A stretch of DNA of 64,000 nucleotides from DASSJT01 sp035691065 (GCA_035691065.1 DASSJT010000202.1:1-64000); one strand, 5' to 3'. Shown: positions 25,095-33,600, counted from the first letter of the stretch. Notes: generated by a model not told the origin, from the sequence alone. Numbers and translations are program-made.

Positions 25095-27746
25095 ATGTCT
25101 GTGTCGATCGCAGAGCTGAGTGCCGCCTTCGGCCCTGCCTCTGAGGGCTCTGGAGACGATCGTCTGCCGCCTCAGGACCTCAATGCCGAGCAGTCCGTGC
25201 TCGGGGGGATGCTGCTCTCCAAGGACGCGATCGCCGACTGTGTCGAGGGGCTCCGCGCGGTCGACTTCTACCGGCCGGCCCACGAGCTGATCTACGACGC
25301 GATCCTGGACCTCTACGGTCGCGGCGAGCCCGCCGACGCCATCACGGTGGCCGACGAGCTGACCAAGCGTGGGCACCTCCAGCGGGTCGGCGGCCAGGCC
25401 TACCTGCACCAGCTGATCCAGACCGTCCCGACCGCGGCCAACGCCGGCTACTACGCCCAGATCGTGGCCGAGCGAGCGGTGCTGCGCCGCCTGGTCGAGG
25501 CCGGCACGCGCATCGTGCAGATGGGCTATGCCCAGGGCGGTGGCGACGTCGACGACGTGGTCAATGCGGCCCAGGCAGAGGTCTATGCCGTGACCGACAA
25601 GCGCGGTGGCGAAGACTATGCCCGGCTGTCGGAGATCTTGGAGGAGACACTCAACGAGATCGAGGTCGCCTCCGGCCGCACCGACGAGATGATCGGTGTG
25701 CCAACGGGATTCATCGAGCTCGATGAGCTGACCCACGGGCTCCACCCCGGGCAGATGATCGTGATCGCGGCGCGGCCGGCCGTCGGCAAGTCCACGATCG
25801 GCCTCGACATCGCGCGGGCGGCTGCGATCAAGCACAAGATGGCCACCGCCATCTTCTCGCTCGAGATGAGCCGCACGGAGATCACGATGCGTGTCCTCTC
25901 TGCCGAGGCGCAGATCCAGCTCCAGGACCTCCGCAAGGGCACCCTGCGCGACGAGGGCTGGCAGAAGCTTGCCCGCATCATGGGTCAGATTTCCGAATCG
26001 CCTCTGTTCATTGACGATTCGCCCAACATGTCCCTTATGGAGATCCGCGCCAAGTGCCGCAGGCTGAAGCAGCAGCACAACCTCAAGCTCGTCATCATCG
26101 ACTACCTCCAGCTCATGAGCTCAGGCAAGAAGGTCGAGTCGCGCCAGCAGGAAGTCTCCGAGTTCTCCCGCGCCTTGAAGCTTTTGGCGAAGGAGCTCGA
26201 AGTCCCGGTGATCGCGATCTCCCAGCTCAACCGTGGCCCTGAGCAGCGCACAGACAAGCGGCCCCAGATGTCCGACCTTCGCGAGTCCGGATGCCTGACC
26301 GCCGAGACACGGATCCTGCGCGCCGACACCGGTGCCGAGACCACCATCGGGCAGCTCGCCGCTGGCGACGTGCGTGACATCGACGTGTGGGCCCTGGACG
26401 ACGGGCTGCGCTATCGCAAACGCCGCATGACCCATGCGTTTTCTACCGGAGTCGCGCCCGTCTTCCGGCTCACGCTCGCTTCCGGGAAGACTCTGCGGGC
26501 CACCGAGAACCACCCCTTCCTGACGTATGCCGGGTGGGCGCCAATGGCGTCGCTACGAACCGGCGACAGGGTGGCAGTGCCGCGGCACGTGCCGTCTCCC
26601 CGGCAGCTGTCCGAGTGGACCGACCGCAGGGTCATCCTGCTGGCACACCTCATCGGCGATGGTTCGTTCGTGAAGCGGCAACCCCTTCGCTACGCGAGCA
26701 TCGACGGGGCCAACCTCGCGGCTGTGGCTAAAGCCGCCCTTACCTTCGGGGTGGAGGCGGTCCGCGACGACTACCCGGCCGCTCGGTGCATCACACTGCG
26801 ACTGCGCTCGCCGTTCCGCCTAACCCACGGCAAGAACAATCTGATCGCCGAGTGGCTGGATGGGCTCGGGCTGTACGGCCTGCGGTCACACGAGAAGTTT
26901 GTCCCTGACGAGATCTTCTCCGTCAGCAAGCGGCAGATCGCTCTGTTCCTCCGCCACCTATGGGCGACCGACGGCTCGGTGACGGTTCGAAGGGATGGCC
27001 GCGGGGGGCGGATCTACTATGCCTCGACGTCTCGCCGGCTTGTCGACGACATGTCACGCCTCCTCCTGCGGTTCGGCATCCAGACCCGCACGCGCGTGGT
27101 ACGCAAGGGCGGCCACCGCAACGGCTACACGATCGACATCAGCGGTGTCGACAGCCAGCGTCGCTTCCTCCAGGAGATTGGGGTGCATGGCGCCAGCGGT
27201 GAGGCGGCTTCCCGGTTGCTGGAGACTGTCCGAGCTATCGCGGGGAACACCAACGTGGACGCCGTGCCCAAGCAAGTGTGGACGGACGTCCGCGTGACGA
27301 TGGCCGAATCCGGAGTGACCGCAAGCGAGTTCCAGGCAGCACTCGGGACTCAGCACTGCGGTTCGGCTCTGTATGCCGATGCCCCGTCGAGGGAGCGTCT
27401 GTCCCGCATCGCCGACATCCTGGGTAGCGCCGAACTCGAGCTCATGGCGGTCAACGACGTCTTCTGGGACTCCGTGGTCTCGGTCGAGCCGGATGGCGTC
27501 GAGGAGGTCTACGACGCAACGGTGCTCGACAGCCACAACTTCGTCGCCAACGGCATCGCGGTGCACAACTCGATCGAGCAGGACGCCGACGTCGTCATCC
27601 TGTTGCACCGCGACCGTTCCGACCCGACCCGCGAGGGTGAGGCCGACGTGATCGTCGCCAAGCACCGCAACGGCCCTACCAAGGACATCGTCTTGGCCTT
27701 CCAGGGCCATTACAGTCGCTTCGCCAACATGGCCCAGAACTTCTGA
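25095..27746 (+). CDS. dnaB: replicative DNA helicase DnaB with intein
   Basis: An 883-codon precursor. The DnaB exteins are residues 1-399 and 826-883, giving a 457-residue mature helicase of normal length. The N-terminal domain starts with PPQDLNAEQSVLGGMLLSKD. The RecA-like domain has Walker A AARPAVGKS (Lys232), IFSLEMSR, LVIIDYLQLM (Walker B) and, after the intein, QDADVVILLHRDR. Residues 400-825 are an intein inserted between DLRESG and SIEQDAD, the same site as in cyanobacterial DnaB inteins. ATG at 25095 has GAGGGGA upstream; a GTG at 25101 is also possible. DnaB unwinds DNA ahead of the replisome, so cell viability should depend on splicing. Confidence 0.96.
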   Translation: MSVSIAELSAAFGPASEGSGDDRLPPQDLNAEQSVLGGMLLSKDAIADCVEGLRAVDFYRPAHELIYDAILDLYGRGEPADAITVADELTKRGHLQRVGGQAYLHQLIQTVPTAANAGYYAQIVAERAVLRRLVEAGTRIVQMGYAQGGGDVDDVVNAAQAEVYAVTDKRGGEDYARLSEILEETLNEIEVASGRTDEMIGVPTGFIELDELTHGLHPGQMIVIAARPAVGKSTIGLDIARAAAIKHKMATAIFSLEMSRTEITMRVLSAEAQIQLQDLRKGTLRDEGWQKLARIMGQISESPLFIDDSPNMSLMEIRAKCRRLKQQHNLKLVIIDYLQLMSSGKKVESRQQEVSEFSRALKLLAKELEVPVIAISQLNRGPEQRTDKRPQMSDLRESGCLTAETRILRADTGAETTIGQLAAGDVRDIDVWALDDGLRYRKRRMTHAFSTGVAPVFRLTLASGKTLRATENHPFLTYAGWAPMASLRTGDRVAVPRHVPSPRQLSEWTDRRVILLAHLIGDGSFVKRQPLRYASIDGANLAAVAKAALTFGVEAVRDDYPAARCITLRLRSPFRLTHGKNNLIAEWLDGLGLYGLRSHEKFVPDEIFSVSKRQIALFLRHLWATDGSVTVRRDGRGGRIYYASTSRRLVDDMSRLLLRFGIQTRTRVVRKGGHRNGYTIDISGVDSQRRFLQEIGVHGASGEAASRLLETVRAIAGNTNVDAVPKQVWTDVRVTMAESGVTASEFQAALGTQHCGSALYADAPSRERLSRIADILGSAELELMAVNDVFWDSVVSVEPDGVEEVYDATVLDSHNFVANGIAVHNSIEQDADVVILLHRDRSDPTREGEADVIVAKHRNGPTKDIVLAFQGHYSRFANMAQNF
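26292..27569 (+). mobile_element. DnaB intein with LAGLIDADG homing endonuclease
   Basis: 426 residues inside DnaB. The splicing elements look intact: Cys1 (CLTAETRILR), block B ATENHPFLT with the TxxH motif, block F YDATVLDSHNFVANGIAVHN with penultimate His and terminal Asn, and Ser as first C-extein residue. Between them are both endonuclease motifs, LLAHLIGDGSF and FLRHLWATDGSVT, each with its catalytic Asp, so the element may still be able to home. The insertion interrupts the conserved DLRESG/SIEQDAD stretch of the active-site region. Confidence 0.95.
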
Positions 27747-27806
27747 CCATGGTGAGCCAACCGCAGAGGCGGCATTGTCACCGTCGCTGGTGCGTGCCTT
27801 GCCCGC

Positions 27807-27826
27807 GCGAGGACGTGCGAGGACGT
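27807..27826. repeat. 10-bp tandem duplication downstream of dnaB
   Basis: GCGAGGACGT is present twice head to tail, 60 bp after the dnaB stop. No coding function is seen in this 140-bp gap. Confidence 0.6.
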
Positions 27827-27886
27827 GCGCGCATGCCGGTTGGGGGATCGCACGACTGAACGTCACCCTGACGGGAGCCTGAAACG

Positions 27887-28267
27887 TCAGCGCGGCCCGG
27901 CTTGACGCTCCATCTCGCGCTCTATCTCGCGTTCCGAGATTGGCTTCTGCAGGTAGGTCTTCCAAGCACGAACCCCCACATAGAACGCCCACCCAATCAG
28001 CGGGTAGAGGATCCACATGTTCCAGACATGCGGGATCGATGAGCTCTCACTGAATCCCTCTGTCGGCCAACCGCCGGCGTTGTTGAACTCGGTGATCGCC
28101 CAGACCGCGGTGACGAGGAGAAGCACCATGGTCCACACCGCAAGATCCATGTGGAAGCGCCGCCTGAGCTCGAGCTGCTTGATGGCCTTCTGGCGAAGGA
28201 GCTGGTCGCCGTTCGCTTGCGTGCCAGGCGCGACGCCTGTGCCGGCATCCTCAACAGGTTTCGACAT
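27887..28267 (-). CDS. 2TM-domain membrane protein
   Basis: A 126-residue protein with the 2TM arrangement: a basic segment QKAIKQLELRRRFHMDLAVW leading into a first hydrophobic helix (VWTMVLLLVTAVWAITEF), a polar loop rich in Gly/Ser, then VWNMWILYPLIGWAFYVGVR and a charged C-terminus (SEREIEREMERQ). This matches the PF13239 2TM family, which is often attached to signalling domains but here stands alone. The function is unknown. It is convergent with dnaB. Confidence 0.8.
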   Translation of the reverse strand: MSKPVEDAGTGVAPGTQANGDQLLRQKAIKQLELRRRFHMDLAVWTMVLLLVTAVWAITEFNNAGGWPTEGFSESSSIPHVWNMWILYPLIGWAFYVGVRAWKTYLQKPISEREIEREMERQAGPR

Positions 28268-28370
28268 CTCAACCCCTCCTATCCACGAAGCCGGGCATAA
28301 GCACTCCTGATTCCAGCCTTGACTCGGCTCCGTCGCTGTAAAGGGCCCTAGGTCCTGCTCGGCGCGCCGG

Positions 28371-28389
28371 CAGCCGCCTCAGACGGCTG
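28371..28389. other. isolated hairpin in a gene-poor stretch
   Basis: CAGCCG (28371-28376) and CGGCTG (28384-28389) form a 6-bp stem with a 7-nt loop. It lies in the 522-bp interval 28268-28789, which otherwise holds only the degraded MerR-like frame described separately and a leaderless-type -10 at its right end. Confidence 0.3.
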
Positions 28390-28562
28390 ACTCTCGTGGC
28401 CCGCGCTTCTGCTGGGGGCCTCTGGTCTGTTGAGCCTGCACGGTGGGCGGCGTCGAGGGCAACGCGAAGTCCGTCGCCATCACCGGCGACAACACCGTGT
28501 TCGTGACCGCTGCCTCAGGCGCCGGAGGCGCCACCGTGCCTGCCAGCCGCCACGCTCAGCGC

Positions 28563-28736
28563 ATGACGGTGTCAGAACTGTCCACCCCTGGGCGTGGCAC
28601 GGCTGCGACGGTCAGGACCTGCCGGATGGCGGCAGCGCTGGTAGGTGTTACCCGCCGAGTGCTGCAGCACTACGGGTCAAGGTTGTCGAAGCCGCCCAGA
28701 GTCGGAGGTCCCCTCAGCCTGGGATCAGTTCAGTGA
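28563..28736 (+). pseudogene. possible MerR-family N-terminal remnant
   Basis: The frame reads MTVSELSTPGRGTAATVRTC and then ALVGVTRRVLQHYGSRLSKP. Both pieces look like the start of a MerR-type helix-turn-helix (VGVTRRVLQHY is close to the usual VGVTxRTLxHYD), but the order is broken and the frame ends after 57 codons. It is best read as a decayed fragment. A chance resemblance in a GC-rich frame cannot be excluded. Confidence 0.25.
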
Positions 28737-28777
28737 TGGATGGCCGCACGGCCAGCTTGCCTGTCGGTGGAGGGACC

Positions 28778-28783
28778 TACGGT
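28778..28783 (+). promoter_or_regulatory. candidate leaderless -10 element (DinB-like gene)
   Basis: TACGGT fits TANNNT and ends 6 nt before the ATG at 28790. CTTGCC about 16 bp upstream may act as -35. No Shine-Dalgarno sequence is present. Confidence 0.4.
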
Positions 28784-28789
28784 TGCTCC

Positions 28790-29371
28790 ATGAGCAGCGA
28801 CGAGACACCCTGGGAACCCCCGCTCGCGGGCACTGAGGCCGAGCACCTGATGGGCGCGCTCGATCGCCTGCGCACGACCTTCCGCTGGAAGGCCGGAGGC
28901 CTCGATGCCGCCGGGCTGCAGACCTGTGTCGGTGCCTCGTCGCTGACCCTCGGCGGCCTGCTCAAGCACCTCGCCCTCAACGAGGACTACGCCTTCGGCC
29001 CGAAGCTGAGCGGCGCGCCACTGGGGCCTCCTTGGGATGCCGTGGACTGGGATGCCGACCCGGACTGGGAGTTCCACTCCGCGTCCGACGACACTCCGGA
29101 CGAGCTCTACGGCCTCTGGGATGCGGCCGTCGAGAGGTCGCGAGCGACCCTTGACGCCGCTCTGGCCGATGGTGGCCTCGACCAGCTCGTGCACGTATCC
29201 GACGCCGATGGTCGCCACGCCAGCCTGCGCCGCCTCGTCTGCGACCTGATCGAGGAGTACGGCCGGCACACCGGACACGCCGACCTGATTCGCGAGGCCG
29301 TGGACGGCCTGGTCGGCGAGGATCCGCCGCCAGGGTTTCGCCCTAGCGGCGGAGGACCTCTCGAGGGGTAG
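28790..29371 (+). CDS. DinB/DUF664-family protein
   Basis: A 193-residue four-helix-bundle protein of the DinB/DUF664 group. EAEHLMGALDRLRTTFRWKA, LGGLLKHLALNEDYAF (first metal His) and the CDLIEEYGRHTGHADLIREA segment (two C-terminal His ligands) give the three-His metal site of the fold. Related actinobacterial proteins are mycothiol-dependent S-transferases or uncharacterised. ATG at 28790 lacks an RBS but has a -10-like element at leaderless distance. Substrate unknown. Confidence 0.83.
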   Translation: MSSDETPWEPPLAGTEAEHLMGALDRLRTTFRWKAGGLDAAGLQTCVGASSLTLGGLLKHLALNEDYAFGPKLSGAPLGPPWDAVDWDADPDWEFHSASDDTPDELYGLWDAAVERSRATLDAALADGGLDQLVHVSDADGRHASLRRLVCDLIEEYGRHTGHADLIREAVDGLVGEDPPPGFRPSGGGPLEG

Positions 29372-29390
29372 GCCCACGGTGTTGCAGTCA

Positions 29391-29442
29391 GCAGCGAGCG
29401 GGGGCGGCAGCGAGCGGAGCGGCAGCGAGCCGGAGCGGCAGA
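29391..29442. repeat. short tandem repeat downstream of the DinB-like gene
   Basis: GCAGCGAGC occurs at 29391, 29407 and 29422 with G/C-rich spacers of similar sequence. The repeats start 20 bp after the stop codon of the DinB-like gene. Confidence 0.6.
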
Positions 29443-29566
29443 ACCATCGGCGGGAGAACCCACGCCCTACGTGAACCGTGCCCGCACCGCACGCGGTTCC
29501 GTCGTGCGACGCCGAACGCGCGGAAGGTCAAGCGCGAGGATCCGCCCGGTGCCCGCACCGGGCACG

Positions 29567-29572
29567 TAGGTT
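29567..29572 (+). promoter_or_regulatory. candidate leaderless -10 element (VOC gene)
   Basis: TAGGTT fits TANNNT and ends 7 nt before the ATG at 29580. No ribosome binding site is visible between them and no clear -35 is seen. Confidence 0.38.
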
Positions 29573-29579
29573 GCTGAAC

Positions 29580-29993
29580 ATGTTCGTCTCAGCCTTGGTA
29601 AACCTGTACACCCGCGACATAGAGGCTGCGTTGCGCTTCTACCGTGACCTGCTGGGCTTCGCGGAAACCTTCCGCACACCAACGGAGGGCATTCCGGAAC
29701 ACGTCGAGCTTCGTCTGGACGGGTTCACCCTCGGTCTGGGAACGGTCGAGGCGGCCAAGCGGGTGCACGGAGTCGAGGCGGCACCGGGCAGCCCCGCGAT
29801 GGTTCTGGTGGTGTGGACCGACGACGTCGATGACGCCTACGGGAACCTCGTGGCTGCGGGCGTGTCCGTCCTTCAGGCGCCGCACGACACGGGTAACAAC
29901 AACCGAAACGCCCTGCTGCGGGATCCCGATGGGAACCTCGTGGAGATCGTCGCCAAGGTCGGGGCAGTTCTTGCGCAGGACGAGACCGGCTGA
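29580..29993 (+). CDS. VOC superfamily (glyoxalase/bleomycin-resistance-like) protein
   Basis: A 137-residue single VOC module. It starts SALVNLYTRDIEAALRFYRD, the usual first beta-alpha unit, and ends with ALLRDPDGNLVEIVAKV, which carries the C-terminal Glu metal ligand. The middle VWTDDVDDAYGNLVAAGVSV fits the second beta-alpha unit. Members bind metal and act as dioxygenases, epimerases, glyoxalases or antibiotic-sequestering proteins; the specific role is not readable. The upstream in-frame extension to 29478 lacks family sequence. Confidence 0.82.
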   Translation: MFVSALVNLYTRDIEAALRFYRDLLGFAETFRTPTEGIPEHVELRLDGFTLGLGTVEAAKRVHGVEAAPGSPAMVLVVWTDDVDDAYGNLVAAGVSVLQAPHDTGNNNRNALLRDPDGNLVEIVAKVGAVLAQDETG

Positions 29994-30027
29994 TCCTGGG
30001 GCCGGGAGCCGGCGATCCCTGCCGAGC

Positions 30028-31221
30028 TCACTCGCGAGTGTGGATCGGCTCCTTGGGCAGCCGCTTGACCTTGGCGCGACGGCGCCGGCGCTCGGGGATC
30101 ATCGAGCGCATCTCCTCGAGCTTTCCGAAGCAGAGGAGCCGGTCCTCCGCCTCGAGCCGATGCCCGGGGCGCGGGTTGGGGATGACGGTCGTGCCGCGGT
30201 GCAGGGTCAGCACGGTGATGTCCCGCTCGGCCAGCCCCGACTCGCGGAGCGTCTTGCCCACGAGATCTGCCCGGGCGTGGACCACCAGCTCCGCGACTCC
30301 GTAGCCGGTCGACACGGTGAGCCGCTGGCGCACGTCGATCTCGGGGAAGGCCACCTGGTTGGCCACGTAGTCGATGACGGCCCCGGCGACGTCGAGCTTC
30401 GTCGCCATCTCGATGCCTTCCAGTCCCGGCGAGGAGTTCACTTCCAGGACCAGCGGCCCCTCGTCCCCTTCCAGCATGTCGACCCCGGCCACCCGCAGCC
30501 CCATGATCTGGGCGGAGCGGACCGCGGCCTCCTTGAACTCCCGGCTCAGCTCGACGGGCTCCACGCGGCCCCCGCGGTGGACGTTCGAGCGGAACTCGTC
30601 GGCGCGGGCCGTGCGCCGCATGGCTGCGACTACGCGATCGCCGACGACGAGCGCCCGGATGTCGCGCCCCTTGCTCTCGGTGACGAAGCTCTGGATCAGG
30701 ACGTTCTGCCGGGTGCTCTGGAGGGTCTCGATGATCGCCTCGGCCACCTTGTTCTCGGGAGCGAGGATGACCCCGATGCCCTGCGTGCCCTCGAGCAGCT
30801 TGATGACGACCGGCGCGCCCCCAACCCGCTCGATGGCCGGGACCACATCGGCGCGGTTGCGCACGAACGTCGTGGCCGGCATACCGATGTTGTGGCGGGA
30901 GAGCATCTGCGTGGCCCGCAGCTTGTCCCGGGAGTTGGCGATGCCATTGGCGGTGTTGGGCGTGTAGACGTCCATCTGCTCGAACTGGCGCACCACGGCC
31001 GTGCCGAAGTAGGTGATCGAGTTGCCGATCCGAGGCAGGATCGCGTCGTAGTCCGAGAGCGGCCGGCCACGGAACTGGAGGTCTGGGTCGGGGCCCGAGA
31101 GGTCGATGGCGAAACGCAGCGTGTCGAGAACCTTGATCTTGTGGCCGCGGTCCAGGGCCGCGGTGCGGAGTCGCTGGGTGGAGTAGGCACGGGGGGCGCG
31201 CGAGAGAATCGCCAGTTTCAT
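30028..31221 (-). CDS. RimK-type ATP-grasp L-glutamate ligase with C-terminal RCK_C (TrkA-C) domain
   Basis: A 397-residue protein. Residues 1-290 are RimK-like: MKLAILSRAPRAYSTQRL, PRIGNSITYFGTAVVRQFE, NSRDKLRATQMLSRH, GAPVVIKLLEGTQGIGV (ATP loop) and GDEGPLVLEVNSSPGLEGIE (Mg-binding Glu/Asn). RimK adds glutamates to the C-terminus of ribosomal protein S6 or related substrates. E. coli RimK is about 300 residues; the extra 100 here form an RCK_C module (ELVVHARADLVGKTLRESGL to RLLCFG), a ligand-sensing domain known from K+ channels and transporters. It is divergent from a RimB-type protease and an AstE-like hydrolase, with 26 bp between the starts. Confidence 0.87.
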   Translation of the reverse strand: MKLAILSRAPRAYSTQRLRTAALDRGHKIKVLDTLRFAIDLSGPDPDLQFRGRPLSDYDAILPRIGNSITYFGTAVVRQFEQMDVYTPNTANGIANSRDKLRATQMLSRHNIGMPATTFVRNRADVVPAIERVGGAPVVIKLLEGTQGIGVILAPENKVAEAIIETLQSTRQNVLIQSFVTESKGRDIRALVVGDRVVAAMRRTARADEFRSNVHRGGRVEPVELSREFKEAAVRSAQIMGLRVAGVDMLEGDEGPLVLEVNSSPGLEGIEMATKLDVAGAVIDYVANQVAFPEIDVRQRLTVSTGYGVAELVVHARADLVGKTLRESGLAERDITVLTLHRGTTVIPNPRPGHRLEAEDRLLCFGKLEEMRSMIPERRRRRAKVKRLPKEPIHTRE

Positions 31222-31247
31222 GGTGGGGGGCCTGCAAAGATGGTCGG

Positions 31248-31724
31248 GTGTCCGGGCCGCCCCATTCAAGCACCATCGCAGGATGGCGCGAGTGGGTGAG
31301 TGTCCCGGGTATCGGGGTGCCGTGGGTGAAGGCCAAACTCGATACAGGCGCCCGCTCGTCGTCGCTGCACGCCTTTGACCTCGAGGAGTTCGACCAGGAT
31401 GGTGCGAGCCGTGTTCGCTTCTCGATCCACCCCTGGCAGCGCTCCGCGGAGGACGCGTCCGTGGTCACGCTGCCGGTCCACCACCGGCGCCCCGTCCGCA
31501 GCTCTTCGGGGCATGTCGAGGAGCGAGTGATCGTGCTGCTGGACCTGGTCCTGGTGAAGCAGACCGTCACCGCCGAGATCTCGCTCAGCAACCGCGACGA
31601 GATGGGCTTTCGCATGCTGATCGGCCGAGAGGCCCTGCGCAAGGGCTTCGTCGTCGACTCGAGCCGGTCCTACCTCGGCGGACGGCCACCTCTGGCCGCC
31701 CGCCGCCGGAACCGGGGCCGCTGA
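31248..31724 (+). CDS. RimB-type retropepsin-like aspartic protease (ATP-dependent zinc protease family, PF05618)
   Basis: A 158-residue protein with the aspartic-protease motif KLDTGARSSSLHA and the second-strand region GFRMLIGREAL typical of the PF05618 family, long annotated as ATP-dependent zinc protease and shown in Pseudomonas as RimB, partner of RimK. Family members have one DTG per chain and act as dimers. In Pseudomonas, RimB trims the glutamate tail that RimK builds on S6. A GTG at 31248 is used; it overlaps no gene. Its stop overlaps the next start as TGATG. Confidence 0.85.
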   Translation: MSGPPHSSTIAGWREWVSVPGIGVPWVKAKLDTGARSSSLHAFDLEEFDQDGASRVRFSIHPWQRSAEDASVVTLPVHHRRPVRSSSGHVEERVIVLLDLVLVKQTVTAEISLSNRDEMGFRMLIGREALRKGFVVDSSRSYLGGRPPLAARRRNRGR

Positions 31725-32704
31725 TGGCGCGCGCGTCGTTTGCCATCGGGCCGGTGCGGATCCGTCCCGGCCTGACCCGCGAGGTGGAGCTGCCGATCAG
31801 CCGGCTCGTGACGGGCGCCGACGTCAGCCTGCCCGTGCGCGTGGTCCACGGCCGACAGGAGGGCCCCACCGTGTGGATCAGCGCTGCGATCCACGGCGAC
31901 GAGGTGGTGGGTGTCGAGGTGATCCGGCGGGTCCTCGCCAAGCTGTCGCCGAAGACGTTCCGCGGCACCTTGCTCGCGGTGCCGATCGTGAACGTGCTCG
32001 GCTTCATGGCCGGCGACCGCTACCTGCCCGACCGGCGAGACCTCAACCGGTCCTTCCCCGGATCCGCTCGCGGGTCGCTGGCCGCGCGCATCGCCCACAT
32101 CCTGATGACCGAGGTGGTCGCCAAGTGCGAGGTGGGCATCGACCTGCACACCGGCGCGGACCGGCGGGCGAACCTCCCCCAGGTCCGCGCCGACCTCGAC
32201 GACCCCCGGACGAGAAAGCTCGCCGAGGCGTTCGGAGCCCCGGTGATGTACCACGCCAAGCTCCGTGACGGCTCGCTCCGCTCGGCCGCGACGGACCGCG
32301 GCGCCATCGTCCTCATCTACGAGGGGGGCGAGGCCTGGCGATTGGACGAGTGGGCCATCGAGGCGGGCGTTGTGGGGGTGCGCCGAGTGCTTGCCGCTCT
32401 CGGCATGACCGATCCCCTCGACGAGGGCTCGACTCCGGTGAGTCTGGTATGCCGGAAGAGCGGCTGGGTGCGCGCGCCGGGCACCGGCATACTCCAGCTC
32501 GACACCAGCCTGGGACAGCGGGTGCAGCAAGGGGACCGGCTGGGAGACCTCGCGGACTCCTTCGGCAAGCGGGTGCGGCTGGTGCGTGCGGACCGGGCCG
32601 GCATCGTCATCGGCCGCAGCGAGGCGCCCCTGGTCAACCGCGGCGACGCCCTCGTGCACATCGCCGAGCTCGAGGCGCCGTGCGACCTGACGGCGGGTGA
32701 CTGA
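31724..32704 (+). CDS. succinylglutamate desuccinylase/aspartoacylase-like zinc hydrolase
   Basis: A 326-residue M14-fold hydrolase. SAAIHGDEVVGVEVIRR provides the first two zinc ligands (His, Glu), the VNVLGFMAGDRYLPDRRDLN segment precedes the conserved DLNRSFPGS substrate loop, and GIDLHTGADRRANLPQV carries the third zinc His. The C-terminal part has a small barrel-like domain (SGWVRAPGTGILQLDTSLGQ). AstE/aspartoacylase enzymes cleave N-acyl amino acids. Joined with rimK and rimB homologues, it may process glutamylated products. Start overlaps the upstream stop by one base. Confidence 0.86.
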   Translation: MARASFAIGPVRIRPGLTREVELPISRLVTGADVSLPVRVVHGRQEGPTVWISAAIHGDEVVGVEVIRRVLAKLSPKTFRGTLLAVPIVNVLGFMAGDRYLPDRRDLNRSFPGSARGSLAARIAHILMTEVVAKCEVGIDLHTGADRRANLPQVRADLDDPRTRKLAEAFGAPVMYHAKLRDGSLRSAATDRGAIVLIYEGGEAWRLDEWAIEAGVVGVRRVLAALGMTDPLDEGSTPVSLVCRKSGWVRAPGTGILQLDTSLGQRVQQGDRLGDLADSFGKRVRLVRADRAGIVIGRSEAPLVNRGDALVHIAELEAPCDLTAGD

Positions 32705-32707
32705 GCC

Positions 32708-33124
32708 GTGAGCGCCGCGGCGGAGGAGCTGCCCTACCTGGACGAGCACGCGACCGTCGTCCCCGCGCCGCCGGATGTCGTCTGGGCGGCGCTCAGGACG
32801 TATGTGGAGACCTCGCTCGGCTTCGGCGCTGGCAACCTGTTGGCGCTGGTCTTGGGCACTCGGCCGCGCAGGGGCTTCGAGGCTACGGCCGAGGTTCCGT
32901 TGCGCGAGCTCAGGATGGCTGGCAGGCATCGGTTCTCGCGATACGCGCTGGTGTTCGAGCTTGCCCCGGCCACGGGCGGACAGACGACGCTGAAGGCCCG
33001 AAGCTACGCGGACTTCCCCGGAGTTCACGGTCGCGCGTACCGGGCCCTCGTCATCGGTACCCGTGCCCACGTCGTGGCCACACGTCAGATCCTCCGCTCA
33101 GTCCGGCGCCTCAGTCGGTCGTGA
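32708..33124 (+). CDS. SRPBCC-fold (polyketide cyclase/START-like) protein
   Basis: A 138-residue protein beginning at GTG 32708, 3 bp after the AstE-like stop. PYLDEHATVVPAPPDVVWAA is the typical first strand and helix of SRPBCC proteins, and the C-terminal long helix HGRAYRALVIGTRAHVVATR closes the fold. These helix-grip proteins hold a hydrophobic ligand. The gene is probably co-transcribed with the three upstream genes. No function can be assigned. Confidence 0.7.
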   Translation: MSAAAEELPYLDEHATVVPAPPDVVWAALRTYVETSLGFGAGNLLALVLGTRPRRGFEATAEVPLRELRMAGRHRFSRYALVFELAPATGGQTTLKARSYADFPGVHGRAYRALVIGTRAHVVATRQILRSVRRLSRS

Positions 33125-33210
33125 TTGCCTCCACACAGCGGCCTGCCTCGCGGAGAGAGCGGGTGGCTTGTCGGAACAGGGTGGATAGCCTGCACGAGGA
33201 GCCGTTCCGG

Positions 33211-33225
33211 CGGTCCTGAGGACCG
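33211..33225 (+). terminator. candidate hairpin terminator
   Basis: CGGTCC/GGACCG forms a perfect 6-bp stem around a TGA loop, 86 bp after the SRPBCC gene and 39 bp before the next start. It could terminate the rimB-astE-SRPBCC transcript. Confidence 0.45.
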
Positions 33226-33264
33226 GCGGTTCAGAGAGTGGCTGCCTCACCGAAGGGACAGGAC

Positions 33265-33600
33265 ATGAGCAACGTGGACGTCGTCCGGGCCATGTACGAG
33301 GCCTATCGATCGCAGGATGCCGCCGCCGCTGACGCCCTCCTTGCCCCGGGACTGCGCTTTACCAGCCCTCAGGACGACCACATCGACAAGGCGGCCTTCA
33401 TGGAGCGGTGCTTCCCCACGGCCGCCCGGTTCATCTCGCAGGACGTCCTTCACCTCACCGAAGCCGACGACGAGAGCGTCTTCTTCGCCTACGAGTACCG
33501 GCTGGCCACGGGCGATGCCTACCGCAACGTCGAGCTCATCACCGTCCGCGGCGAGCGCATCGAGGAGATCCAGGTCTTCTTCGGCGGGCGCACGAACTGA
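33265..33600 (+). CDS. SnoaL-like/NTF2-fold protein
   Basis: A 111-residue protein with the SnoaL/DUF4440-type pattern: NVDVVRAMYEAYRSQDAAAA as first helix, LLAPGLRFTSPQDDHIDKAA, then FFAYEYRLATGDAYRNVELI and IEEIQVFFGG as the curved sheet. NTF2-fold proteins of this size are ligand-binding or isomerase-like, often uncharacterised. ATG at 33265 is chosen because GAAGGGACAGG precedes it; a GTG at 33238 is an unlikely alternative. Confidence 0.8.
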   Translation: MSNVDVVRAMYEAYRSQDAAAADALLAPGLRFTSPQDDHIDKAAFMERCFPTAARFISQDVLHLTEADDESVFFAYEYRLATGDAYRNVELITVRGERIEEIQVFFGGRTN

